Source: JBBPZA01 sp038199375
Lineage (GTDB): Bacteria; Actinomycetota; Thermoleophilia; Solirubrobacterales; Solirubrobacteraceae
DNA: 64,000 nucleotides
Direction: 5' to 3'
Assembly: GCA_038199375.1 (NCBI GenBank)
Contig: JBBPZA010000059.1
Location: 1 to 64,000, forward strand
Shown here piece after piece: positions 9,194 through 17,638 of the stretch. Position numbers and translations under genes: made by a program. The notes below the pieces were generated by a model. It did not search any database. It was not told where the DNA came from and saw only the letters and a program-made list of their open reading frames with translations. Position 1 is the stretch's first letter. Every line of letters begins with the position of its first letter.

Positions 9194-10333
9194 CTACGCC
9201 ATCGGCAGCGACGCGCCGACCGGCCGTGGCGCGGCTGGGGGCTGCGGCGGGGCCTCTACGACGGGCAGCTCAAAAGGGAAGAGTGCGATGACCCCGCGCG
9301 CAGCCTGGCGGATCGCCTGGGCGGCCGGGTCGTCGGGGTCGGTGAGCACGAGCGGGGTTCCGGCGTCTGACTGCTCGCGCAGCGGCATGGTCAACGGAAC
9401 CTTGCCGAGCATGGGAACGTCGAGCTCGTCGGCGAGCGCCTGACCGCCGCCCTCGCCGAAGATGAGGTAGCGCTCCCCGGTCGGCGTCACGAAGCCCGAC
9501 ATGTTCTCGACGACGCCGCCGATCTCGAGCGAGACCTTCGTCGCCATCTCGGCGGAGCGGCGCGCGACCCTCTGGGCCGCGGGCTGGGGCGTCGTGACGA
9601 TGAGGAACTTGGCCTGGGGAAGGAGCTGGGCCAGGGTCATCGACACGTCGCCGGTTCCCGGAGGCAGGTCGACGAGCAGGTAGTCGAGCTGGCCCCACTC
9701 GACGTCCTCGAGGAACTGCGTGAGCGCCTTGTGGAGCATCGGCCCGCGCCAGACCACCGCGGCGTCCTCCTCGAGGAAGAAGCCGATCGACATCACGCCG
9801 ATTCCGTGCGCCTCGAGGGGGATGATCTTGCGCTCGCGCGAGACCTTCGGCCGCTCGGCGCCGACCCCGAGCATCCGCGGTATCGAGTAGCCCCACACGT
9901 CGGCGTCGAGCACGCCGACGCGCTTGCCGTCAGCGGCCAGCGCGGCGGCGAGGTTGACGGTGAGGGTCGACTTGCCGACGCCACCCTTGCCCGAGCCGAC
10001 GCACAAGACGTTGCGCACCTGCGCGAGCGCTCCCTTGGGAAGGGTGCCGCGGCCGAGCTTCTGCTGCAGGGCCGCCTTCTGGCTCTCGTCTAGGACGTCG
10101 AAGTCGACGTTGACTCCGGTGACGCCGTCGAGCCCACGCACCGCCTGCGCGACGCCGGTCTCGAAGTGGTTGCGGATGGGGCACCCGACGGTCGTCAGCG
10201 ACACCGTGACGTCGACGACACCCGTGGCGTGGATGACGATCGAGCGGACCATGTCCAGCTCGACGATGCTCCGGTGAAGCTCGGGGTCGATGACCGCTTC
10301 GAGCGCCGTGCGAATCTCGGGTTCTGTCGCCAT
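9194..10333 (-). CDS. mrp: Mrp/NBP35-type iron-sulfur carrier ATPase
   Basis: 379-residue P-loop ATPase that carries Fe-S clusters to target proteins. Residues 1-100 form a MIP18/DUF59 domain (IDPELHRSIVELDMV, and the GCPIR motif with its conserved Cys51). The deviant Walker A is GSGKGGVGKST (113-123), followed by DADVWGYSIPRMLG and DLPPGTGD. The C-x-x-C found after ENMS in many ApbC/NBP35 proteins is absent (ENMSGFVTPTGER), as in other actinobacterial Mrp proteins. Start: of the in-frame codons at 10351, 10342 and 10333, ATG 10333 is favoured by TATAGT ending 7 nt upstream and by the absence of any Shine-Dalgarno. The C-terminus is Pro-rich. Confidence 0.93.
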   Translation of the reverse strand: MATEPEIRTALEAVIDPELHRSIVELDMVRSIVIHATGVVDVTVSLTTVGCPIRNHFETGVAQAVRGLDGVTGVNVDFDVLDESQKAALQQKLGRGTLPKGALAQVRNVLCVGSGKGGVGKSTLTVNLAAALAADGKRVGVLDADVWGYSIPRMLGVGAERPKVSRERKIIPLEAHGIGVMSIGFFLEEDAAVVWRGPMLHKALTQFLEDVEWGQLDYLLVDLPPGTGDVSMTLAQLLPQAKFLIVTTPQPAAQRVARRSAEMATKVSLEIGGVVENMSGFVTPTGERYLIFGEGGGQALADELDVPMLGKVPLTMPLREQSDAGTPLVLTDPDDPAAQAIRQAARGVIALFPFELPVVEAPPQPPAAPRPVGASLPMA

Positions 10334-10340
10334 CGGGCTC

Positions 10341-10346
10341 ACTATA
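10341..10346 (-). promoter_or_regulatory. -10 box TATAGT for leaderless mrp
   Basis: TATAGT on the minus strand, 7 nt before ATG 10333. This spacing puts transcription start at the start codon and supports that start over the upstream ATG 10351. Confidence 0.5.
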
Positions 10347-10374
10347 GGCATAGGATCGAGGAGTGCTTTAAAGA

Positions 10375-10406
10375 CCGCCGGGACGCCCCTGAGGGCGCCC
10401 CGGCGG
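10375..10406 (-). terminator. Terminator after the H1-like gene
   Basis: CCGCCGGG-A-CGCCC (10375-10388) pairs with GGGCG-C-CCCGGCGG (10393-10406), 13 bp with one A-C mismatch and a 4-nt loop. The minus strand continues with TCTTTA. It separates the H1-like gene from mrp. Confidence 0.6.
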
Positions 10407-10509
10407 CTGAGGGAGGAGAGATGCTGCTTTCTGCCGGCGATGTATGAGGCCGGCAGACTTCCCGCGCCGCTGCTCTCCGTCGGCGGGCGGGGGAAGGGGA
10501 TGCGCGCGC

Positions 10510-11142
10510 TCAGGCGACCTGCGCAGTGCGATCCTGGGCACTGGCGAGCGCCTTCTCGGCGGCGGTCACGCCGGTCTGGACGACGTTGCCGACGACGGCC
10601 GAGCTCTGGTCGACGCGGGCGGCGACGTCCTTGGCCTGGCGCTCGACGTCCTTGCGGGCGCTGCGAACCTCGCGCTCGACCTTCGTGCGGTTGCGCTTGA
10701 CGACGCGCTCTGCGCGGTTGCGCCGCTGGCGAAGCTCGCGCTCGACCCGCGTGCGGGTCTTCTTGACCTCGCGCCCGAGCTGGTTGCGTGCGGTCGTGCC
10801 GCGACGCTCGAACTTGCGGATCTCGCGACGCGCGGTCGCCGGCGTGGAGTAGACGTCGACGAGCTCGGTGACGCGATCGAAGGCGGTCAGCGCGGCGCCG
10901 ACCGGAATGAGGACGGCCTTCTCGGCGGTCTCACGGACCTGCTCGGGGGCGGTGCGCTGGGCCTGCTTGACCTTGCGCTGGGTCTTGCGGGTCGTGCGTT
11001 GAGCGCTGCGGACCGTCTTGGGGGTCGACGCGCTGTTGCGAGCGCGGGTTCCCGCGGCCTTCTTCGCCGTGGTGCTGCGGCGGGTCGAGGCCGCCTTGGT
11101 GCGCGCGGAGCGCTGTGTGGCTGAGTTAGTGGTGGTAGCCAT
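10510..11142 (-). CDS. Histone-H1-like basic, Ala/Lys/Arg/Thr-rich protein
   Basis: 210 residues. Residues 1-70 are an unstructured, very basic tail (STRRSTTAKKAAG, KTQRKVKQAQRT) like eukaryotic H1 tails and bacterial histone-like proteins. Residues 75-95 are a short hydrophobic amphipathic stretch (KAVLIPVGAALTAFDRVTEL). Residues 100-195 are a highly charged, predicted coiled coil or long helix. Such proteins usually compact DNA or coat polymer granules (phasin-like); nucleoid binding is the more likely role here, by inference. Start ATG 11142 has AGGAGGG 8 nt upstream and a well-formed promoter, so strong regulated expression is expected. No close family could be named. Confidence 0.8.
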   Translation of the reverse strand: MATTTNSATQRSARTKAASTRRSTTAKKAAGTRARNSASTPKTVRSAQRTTRKTQRKVKQAQRTAPEQVRETAEKAVLIPVGAALTAFDRVTELVDVYSTPATARREIRKFERRGTTARNQLGREVKKTRTRVERELRQRRNRAERVVKRNRTKVEREVRSARKDVERQAKDVAARVDQSSAVVGNVVQTGVTAAEKALASAQDRTAQVA

Positions 11143-11159
11143 TGAGTGTTCCCTCCTAT

Positions 11160-11232
11160 GCTGCCCGTGTGGCAGCTAATGATATTAGAACTAACGTAGT
11201 TCAAGTGTACCCACCGAACACACGTTTGTAAA
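11160..11232 (-). promoter_or_regulatory. Promoter, palindromic operator and leader hairpin of the H1-like gene
   Basis: On the minus strand, TTTACA (11232-11227) and TACACT (11209-11204) are separated by exactly 17 nt. Just downstream, overlapping the expected transcription start, is the perfect palindrome GAACTA-ACG-TAGTTC (11188-11202). The leader then holds GCTGCC-CGTGT-GGCAGC (11160-11176), a small hairpin directly before the Shine-Dalgarno. Confidence 0.65.
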
Positions 11233-11362
11233 CCTCGGCTGGGCGTTAGTTACGCGAGACGGCTGAGCCGGGGCAATTCGGCTCTACAGCGAGCGCCCCT
11301 CGTGACATATGGAACGCGCGTTCGTCCGCCGGGAATAGCGTGACCTCCAGCCCGCGGATGGA

Positions 11363-12430
11363 CTACGCAGCGGCGCTGGGCGCCGTGCGCGCCACCCAGG
11401 CCCCGGGGTCCTCGAGCTCCTCGAGGCTCGGGAGGGAGGCGGGTGAGTCCCACACGCGGTGCAGCGCGGCGACGCCCGCGCTCTCGACCACGGCGTCGCA
11501 GAAGCGCTTACCCAGGACGTACTGGCGCATCTTGAGATCGAGGCCGATGAGGCGGGCGACGAGCCGAGCGATCGCCGAGCGGCTCTCGCGGCGGCGGTCC
11601 ATCGCGGCCCGCAGCTGCGGCAGGCTGGGCAGCACCTCGGCGCCGACCGCATCCATCACGTGCTCGGCGTGCCCCTCGACGACCGCCATCGTCGCCTGCA
11701 TGCGGTCGATGATCGCCTTCTGCTGCGGGCCGGCGACGAAGCCGATCACGTCGCCGCCGCGGACGGCATCGACCAGACCGCGGAGGTCGTCGCGGCTGGG
11801 CAGCCGCGCGAGGCGCGAAGGGTCGATGTTGACGGTGAGGCCGTCGGTGAGCTCGCGCACCATGCTCGCCAGATGCTCGCGAAGCCACGGGACCCCGCCG
11901 AACTGGAGGGCGTGGGTGACCTCGTGCAGCGCGACCCAGCGGATCAGCTCGTCGTGCTCGGCCTCCAAGGCGCCGACCGCATCGCCGAGATTCGGCTCGA
12001 CGAAGAGCAGGCGCGGCCGGGCGTCGGGGTCGATGAGCACGACCTCGTACTGACCCAGGACGCGCCCGGCGAGGAACCCGACGATCACCCCCACCTCGGC
12101 GGTGAGGAGCATCCCTCCGACCAGCTGGACGGGCAGGCGCGCGGGGCCCAGGCTCGCCCCCATCCTCTCGGTGACCGGATCGAGGAGCCTCGCCATCCCG
12201 GCGAGGTTCGTACGGATCCACTCCGGGCGATCGACGGCTTCAGCGACGGGGAGCGGCGCGATGGCGCTCAGGCCCGTGTAGTCGGAGACCAGCTGCTCGC
12301 TCTCGGCCGCGGCCTCGCGCAGCTGCGGACCCAGCGCCCGACACTCGACCTCAGGGTCGCGGGAACGCGTGGCGCCCGGAAGGGTGGACACCAGCTCGGC
12401 CAGCTGCGCGGCGAGGCCCCAGTCGATCAT
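11363..12430 (-). CDS. Zinc metallopeptidase, DUF2342 family
   Basis: 355-residue protein of the actinobacterial zincin family often linked by phylogenetic profile to coenzyme F420. The HExxH zinc motif is HEVTH (H169, E170, H173) followed by ALQFGG. The third ligand is probably a glutamate in the VEGHAEHVMD segment. The N-terminus (IDWGLAAQLAEL) matches the usual family start, so ATG 12430 is chosen over ATG 12442; neither has a Shine-Dalgarno. The substrate is unknown and a direct role in F420 synthesis has not been shown. No signal peptide, so cytoplasmic. Confidence 0.88.
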   Translation of the reverse strand: MIDWGLAAQLAELVSTLPGATRSRDPEVECRALGPQLREAAAESEQLVSDYTGLSAIAPLPVAEAVDRPEWIRTNLAGMARLLDPVTERMGASLGPARLPVQLVGGMLLTAEVGVIVGFLAGRVLGQYEVVLIDPDARPRLLFVEPNLGDAVGALEAEHDELIRWVALHEVTHALQFGGVPWLREHLASMVRELTDGLTVNIDPSRLARLPSRDDLRGLVDAVRGGDVIGFVAGPQQKAIIDRMQATMAVVEGHAEHVMDAVGAEVLPSLPQLRAAMDRRRESRSAIARLVARLIGLDLKMRQYVLGKRFCDAVVESAGVAALHRVWDSPASLPSLEELEDPGAWVARTAPSAAA

Positions 12431-12536
12431 CGCGCCGTCCATGATGACAAAGGGGGCAGCGTGGGCTCACGGATGCCGCGTGGGCGCCGGCCGCGCGGTG
12501 GGCCGACAGCAGGGCCTGCCGGCTCGTGCCTGCGCC

Positions 12537-13388
12537 TCAGTCTGCCATCGCCAGCGCGGCGAGCTCGCCCAGCGAGCTCGCGGTTCGCGCGGCGGCCACC
12601 GGCGAGTGGGGCGCGGCGTCCAGCGGCGCCGACAGCGGCGGATCGAACTCCGGGAAGGCGACGAAGCCGCCTCCCTCGCGGACGATCAGCTGACCGGCGG
12701 CCGCATCCACCGCGCGGGTCTGCGACAGCGTGACCATCCCGTCGAAGCGCGCGGCGGCCACGCTGCACAGCGTGATGGCGATGGAGCCGACCGAGCGCAG
12801 GCGGTGGGTGAGCGGGCCGAAGGCCTCGATCGTCGCCGCGAGCCGGCGCGGATCGGCCGACTCGATTCCCACCACCTCGAGTCGGCCGTCCTCCCACCGG
12901 CGCTCCCCGATGCCGGGCGCCAGCAGCCTGCCGTCCAGGCGCGCTCCATCGCCGCGCCTCGCCGTCCATTCCTCCTTTGCCCCGAAGTCGTAGACGAAGC
13001 CGAACGCGACATCGGCCATCGTCTCCCCGTCGGCGACCGCGATCGACATGGAATGGCCGGGGATCCCCCGTTTGGCGTTGAGCGACCCGTCGATCGGGTC
13101 GATGACCACCCGCACCGCCGGGTCGCCGTAGTCGACCGCGCCGCGCTCCTCGCTCATCGCGACGAAACGGTGGCCCTCGCCGTGCAGCGCGTCGAGCTGC
13201 TCGAAGACGAGGTCCTCGGCTGCGCTGTCGATCAGCAGCGTGCGGTCGCCACCCTCCCCCAGTGTGCCGGTCTCCTCGGCGCGCTCCTCGATGGTCGGCC
13301 GCGCGTCGAGCACGTCGCGAAGCGCCTGCGCCGCCCGCCGTGACGCGCCCAGCCAGTCGGCCCGCAGCGCGGGAGGAGGGGATGCCAT
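12537..13388 (-). CDS. Inositol monophosphatase-family phosphatase
   Basis: 283-residue member of the Mg-dependent, lithium-sensitive phosphatase fold. Metal ligands are visible in SEERG (E80, E81), VIDPIDGS (D97, D100) and AVDAAAGQLIV; the usual WDxAAG has Val for Trp. Substrate could be inositol phosphate, fructose-1,6-bisphosphate or 3'-phosphoadenosine phosphate. The long loop between the motifs and archaeal-like ARFDGMV leave it open. The start codon on the minus strand (13386-13388) lies 1 bp from the ATG of the divergent helicase, so the two 5' ends overlap. Confidence 0.9.
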   Translation of the reverse strand: MASPPPALRADWLGASRRAAQALRDVLDARPTIEERAEETGTLGEGGDRTLLIDSAAEDLVFEQLDALHGEGHRFVAMSEERGAVDYGDPAVRVVIDPIDGSLNAKRGIPGHSMSIAVADGETMADVAFGFVYDFGAKEEWTARRGDGARLDGRLLAPGIGERRWEDGRLEVVGIESADPRRLAATIEAFGPLTHRLRSVGSIAITLCSVAAARFDGMVTLSQTRAVDAAAGQLIVREGGGFVAFPEFDPPLSAPLDAAPHSPVAAARTASSLGELAALAMAD

Positions 13389-16300
13389 TCGCTCATATCC
13401 TAGAGCCGGTGGTGACTCTGACCGACGAGCAGCGCGCGGCCGTCTCCCATGGCGGCGGCCCGCTCCTCTTGATCGGCGGGGCGGGCACGGGGAAGACGCA
13501 CGCGCTCGCCGCCCGGTTCGGCTGGCTGGTGGAGCAGGGGCTCGAGCCCGAACGGATCCTCCTCCTCGCCCACTCGCCCGCGACCGCCGACGCGCTGCGG
13601 CGGCGCATCGAGGAGACGCTCGCCGATCCCTACGAGGAGCTCTCCGTCCACACCGCGCAGAGCTTCTGCACCCGACTGCTTCGCGACGAGGCACTCGAGG
13701 CCGGCCTCGATCCGTTCACGGTCCCGGTCACCGCAGCGGACCGCCTGGCGATGCTCCTCGAGCGCATCTCGGAGCTCAGCCTCCGCCGCCACGACTTCCG
13801 GGGAAGCCCCGCCGGCCTGCTCTCGAGCTTCATCGAGCGCATCGACCGGCTCAAGGACGAGCTCGTCGATCCCGACGCCTACGCCCGCTGGGCGCGGTCG
13901 CTTCCCTCCAAGGAGGCGGACCCCTCCCAGTCAGCCGCACCCGCGGAGCGCGAGCGGGAGTTCGCCGAGGTCTACCGCGCCCACGAGCGCATGCTCGCCG
14001 ACACGGGTGCGCTGGACGCCGGCGATGTGCTCCTCGGCGCGATCGGCCTCCTCGAGGCCAAGCCGGAGGTCGCGGCGCGAACGGCCGGGCGCTTCGCCCA
14101 CGTGCTCGTCGACGACTACCAGGACCTCGGGCTCGCGGGCCTGACGCTCGTCGAGCGCCTCGTGCACGGCCACGGCGGCCTCACCGCCGCGGCGGACGAC
14201 GACCAGGGCATCGACCGCTTCCGCGGAGCGGCGCCGAGGAACCTGCGCGGCTTCGGGGGCCGCCATCCCGGGGCCGCCAGCGTCACGCTCGAGCGCTCGA
14301 TGCGCTGCTCGGTGCCGGTGGCGCGTGCCGCAGCCGGAGTAGTGGCCGCCATCGAGGACAGGATCCCGAAGATCCTGGCCGGCACGTCGCCGGCAGCCAG
14401 CGCGGAACCCTTCGCCGGCGAGGACCCCGGCGCGGGCTCAGCCCCAGACGCCGGCTCGGCCGAGGGGGAGGTCGCCTTCTGGCGGTGCGCGAACGAGCGC
14501 GCGCAGGCGCAGGCCGTCGCCGCCGACGTCGAGCGCCTGATCACGCGCGAGGGCGTGGCCCCAGAGTCCGTCGCGGTCCTCGTGCGATCGCTCTCGGGGG
14601 AGAGCCAGGCCGTCGCGGTGGCCCTCGAGGAACGCGCGCTGCCCCACCGCGTCGTCGGCGCGGCCGCCTTCTTCCTGCGGGCCGAGATCCGCGACGTGCT
14701 CGCTTGGTTGCGCCTTCTGTCGAACCCCGACGACGCCGGGGCGGTGATCCGCGCGCTCGCTCGTCCGCCGATGGAGCTGCGCGCGGTCGACCTCGCGCGC
14801 TGCATCCAGATCGCCCGGCGGCGCAAGCTCGACATGGTCTCCGCGCTCGTCGCGGCCACCGAGTCCCCGCAGATCCCGCCCGAGGCCCGCGAGCGCATCT
14901 CGGCCTTCCTCAAGCTCTACCGCGCGGCGTCGGGGTCGCTGGACACGGTGCGCCCCGACCTCTACGTCCACCGGCTCGTCGAGCGCCTGGGCCTGCGCCG
15001 TCAGCAGCTCTTCGCCGCACAGGCCGATGTCGTCGAGCGCCTGGTCAACCTCGCCAAGCTCGCCGAGCTCGCCTCCGCCTACGTCACCCGCGCTCCCCAG
15101 GCGACGGCGCGGGAGTTCGCCCGCTACATCGCTGCCGTCGCCGATGCCGGCCTGAGCGAGGAGGAAGCCTCCTCCGACGTGCGGCGCAGCGCCGTCTCGC
15201 TGCTGGCCATGGAAGGCGCCCGCGGCCTCGAGTTCGACCACGTCTACGTGCTCGGGCTGCATTCCGCTCGCATGCCCGGCGGTCGACGCCACGCGACCGA
15301 GCCGATCGCCGACGCGCTCCTGCGCGAAGAGCTTCCACCGGACACCCGTGCGACCCACCTGGCCGAGATGCGGCGCCTCCTCTACCTGGCGATGACCCGC
15401 GCGCGGGGGCGCCTCGTGCTCGCCTACCCGGCCGGCTCGGAGCGCGGCGCACAGCAGCAGCCCTCGCCGTTCGTCGAGGAGGCGCGCGCGGCCGTGGGCG
15501 GCAGCTGGGAGGAGCGCGAGGAGGAGCTCTTCGGCCCCGCCGAGACGCTGCACGCCACCTTCCGGATGCTGCGCGACGAGGTGCTCGAGGGGTTGCCGCG
15601 GGTCGGTGGGCGCCTGGGAGAGCTTCGCTTCGACACCGATCTCGACATCGCCCACGCGGTCGTTCGCTACCTGGAGCTGCTCAAGCTGGCAGCGCTCATC
15701 GAGCGGCCCGCCGGCCAAGGCGTCGACGAGGCGCTGCCCGAGCTCAACGTGCGTCTCCTCCAGGCCGCCACTCCACTCCAGCGCGAGGTCTTCGAGACCT
15801 CGGCGCTCGACGAGTACCTGCTCGACGCCGAGCGCGACGAGCGACGCCGGGCACGTGCGGTGGCCGCGCGCGAGGAGCCCTCGCTCGAGGCCTTCCTCCC
15901 CAAGCGAGGCGACGGCCTGGTTCTCTCGGCCTCCGACATCGAGACCTACCGGATCTGCCCCCTGCGCTACAAGTTCGCGCGCGTCTTCAGGATCCCGACC
16001 GAGCCCACGCTCAACCAGCGCTTCGGGATTCTCGTCCACCAGGTGCTCGAGCGCTTCCACGCCGCGGGCGGGTCGCACTCGCTCGCCGAACTGCTCGGCA
16101 TCCTCGACGCCGGCTGGCGGCGGGGGGGGTTCGGCGGCTCCGACGAGGAGGTCCAGCTGCGGGGGAAGGCCGAGGCGTCGCTGACCCGCTACCACGACCG
16201 CATCCAGTCCGAGGAGGCCGAGCCGGTGTGGTTCGAGCGCGCCTTCGCCTTCCGGATGGGACCGCATCTGCTCCGCGGCCGGGTCGATCGCGTCGACCGT

Positions 16301-16627
16301 CGGCCCGACGGGAGCCACGAGCTCATCGACTACAAGACCGGCCGGCCCAAGTCGGCGGCCCAGCTGCACGACGACGTCCAGCTCTCCCTCTACGCCGTGG
16401 GCGCCCGCGAGGCATGGCAGCTCGAAGCGGCGCACCAGGCCTACTACTACGTCCTCGACGACGAGAAGGTCGCCGTGCACCGCGACGAGGCCGACCGCGA
16501 GTGGATCGTCGACACCGTGCACGAGGTAGCCGACGGCATCCTCTCCCAGGGCTTCGAGCCCACCCCCTCCTACGCGGCCTGCTCGACGTGCGACTTTCGG
16601 ATCATCTGCCCGGCGGCGGAGCGCTGA
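13382..16627 (+). CDS. UvrD/PcrA-type helicase fused to an Fe-S PD-(D/E)XK nuclease
   Basis: 1081-residue single-chain helicase-nuclease of the AddAB/RecB kind for double-strand break processing. Helicase motifs: Q-motif LTDEQRAAV, Walker A GGAGTGKT (32-39), Walker B VLVDDYQDLG with Asp for the usual Glu, motif III ADDDQGIDRFRGA, motif V RGLEFDHVYVLGL, motif VI YLAMTRARGRL. The nuclease core near the C-terminus has D969 (GRVDRVD) and D983-x-K985 (ELIDYKTG). C859, C1067, C1070 and C1076 are placed like the 4Fe-4S ligands of AddB/Cas4-type nucleases. Start ATG 13382 has GGAGGAGG close upstream. It overlaps the divergent IMPase start, and its stop touches the stop of the PAC2 gene with no gap. 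Confidence 0.93.
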   Translation: MPFAHILEPVVTLTDEQRAAVSHGGGPLLLIGGAGTGKTHALAARFGWLVEQGLEPERILLLAHSPATADALRRRIEETLADPYEELSVHTAQSFCTRLLRDEALEAGLDPFTVPVTAADRLAMLLERISELSLRRHDFRGSPAGLLSSFIERIDRLKDELVDPDAYARWARSLPSKEADPSQSAAPAEREREFAEVYRAHERMLADTGALDAGDVLLGAIGLLEAKPEVAARTAGRFAHVLVDDYQDLGLAGLTLVERLVHGHGGLTAAADDDQGIDRFRGAAPRNLRGFGGRHPGAASVTLERSMRCSVPVARAAAGVVAAIEDRIPKILAGTSPAASAEPFAGEDPGAGSAPDAGSAEGEVAFWRCANERAQAQAVAADVERLITREGVAPESVAVLVRSLSGESQAVAVALEERALPHRVVGAAAFFLRAEIRDVLAWLRLLSNPDDAGAVIRALARPPMELRAVDLARCIQIARRRKLDMVSALVAATESPQIPPEARERISAFLKLYRAASGSLDTVRPDLYVHRLVERLGLRRQQLFAAQADVVERLVNLAKLAELASAYVTRAPQATAREFARYIAAVADAGLSEEEASSDVRRSAVSLLAMEGARGLEFDHVYVLGLHSARMPGGRRHATEPIADALLREELPPDTRATHLAEMRRLLYLAMTRARGRLVLAYPAGSERGAQQQPSPFVEEARAAVGGSWEEREEELFGPAETLHATFRMLRDEVLEGLPRVGGRLGELRFDTDLDIAHAVVRYLELLKLAALIERPAGQGVDEALPELNVRLLQAATPLQREVFETSALDEYLLDAERDERRRARAVAAREEPSLEAFLPKRGDGLVLSASDIETYRICPLRYKFARVFRIPTEPTLNQRFGILVHQVLERFHAAGGSHSLAELLGILDAGWRRGGFGGSDEEVQLRGKAEASLTRYHDRIQSEEAEPVWFERAFAFRMGPHLLRGRVDRVDRRPDGSHELIDYKTGRPKSAAQLHDDVQLSLYAVGAREAWQLEAAHQAYYYVLDDEKVAVHRDEADREWIVDTVHEVADGILSQGFEPTPSYAACSTCDFRIICPAAER

Positions 16628-17500
16628 TCAGGAGTCGCGCCCCCGCTGGCGCAGGAACCGCTGGAACTCCCTCGCGATGACGTCGCCCGACGGCAGGTCT
16701 GTCGGGTCGACGTCGTCCTCCTCGGTCTCCGCCGCCTCCTCCAGGCGCTCGACGAAGGCCTGGACGTCGGGATCCGAGCGCACGGCGAGGCTGACCTGAC
16801 GCTCATAGTCCACCGAGGCCGTCTCCAGCTCCGACGCGTCGACCGACACGCCCACGAGCCCTTCGAGCTTGCGCACGAGCGCGAGCGCCGCCTTGGGATT
16901 GGGGGCCGCGGCGATGTAGTGGGGCACCGCTGCCCACAGGCTCGCGCTGGGCAGGCCCGAGGTGTCGCATGCAGCGTGCAGGACGCCGGTTATCCCGGTC
17001 GGTCCCTCATAGCCCGAGGACTGGAGGCCGAGCCGCTCGACCAGGCCCTCGTCGGAGGCGAAGCCCGTGATGCTCACCGGGCGCGTGTGGGGAACGTCGG
17101 CGAGCAGCGCGCCGAGGGTGACGACCAGCTGCGCCCCGAGCGCCTCGCCCAGCTCGAGCACGGTGGCGCAGAAGGTCTGCCAGCGCATCGAGGGCTCGGC
17201 GCCGGAGACGAGGATCAGGTCGCGCGGCGCCCGAGGCACGCGCACCTCGAAGATCTCGATCGCGGGCCAGGTGATCTCCCTCGTGCGCCCCTCGCTCAGC
17301 TTGATCGTCGGCCGGGTGCTTTGGAAGTCGAAGAACTCCTCGGGATCGATCGTCGCGAAGCGCGTCGCCCCGAGCGCCGAGCCGACGAAGGTGAGCGCCG
17401 CCGAGGCCGCGTCGGCGGCGTCGTTCCAGCCTTGGAACGCGCACACCATGGCCGGGGAGCGGAGGCCGCTGGGGCGGCGGTCCCAGACGAGGGGCTGCAT
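16628..17500 (-). CDS. PAC2 family protein
   Basis: 290-residue PAC2 (proteasome assembly chaperone 2-like) protein. Conserved features are AFQGWNDAADAAS near the N-terminus, the RP(T/x)I-like segment, DLILVSGAEPSMRW and the PVSITGFAS loop. The family is widespread in actinobacteria; its function there is not settled, and archaeal and eukaryotic relatives help assemble the 20S proteasome. The tail is acidic (EEAAETEEDDVDPTDL). The stop abuts the helicase stop (16625-16627 and 16628-16630). TACTTT lies 7 nt before ATG 17500 and no Shine-Dalgarno is present, as expected of a leaderless gene. Confidence 0.9.
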   Translation of the reverse strand: MQPLVWDRRPSGLRSPAMVCAFQGWNDAADAASAALTFVGSALGATRFATIDPEEFFDFQSTRPTIKLSEGRTREITWPAIEIFEVRVPRAPRDLILVSGAEPSMRWQTFCATVLELGEALGAQLVVTLGALLADVPHTRPVSITGFASDEGLVERLGLQSSGYEGPTGITGVLHAACDTSGLPSASLWAAVPHYIAAAPNPKAALALVRKLEGLVGVSVDASELETASVDYERQVSLAVRSDPDVQAFVERLEEAAETEEDDVDPTDLPSGDVIAREFQRFLRQRGRDS

Positions 17501-17638
17501 CCGGATCAAAGTACATGATGGTTCAGCGCTGCCCCGCCGTCCGGCGTTCGCCTTCAGAGCTCGAACATCCGAGATGCGCGGCTCGGACGAGGTGCGCAGC
17601 CGACCCCCCGCCCGCTTCCTCCTCGGCATCCGAGCCGC

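Noticed and set aside
13240..16680. 1146-codon plus-strand frame inside the helicase gene
   Set aside because: Out-of-frame shadow; Arg/Pro-rich without domains, while the overlapping frame has all helicase motifs.
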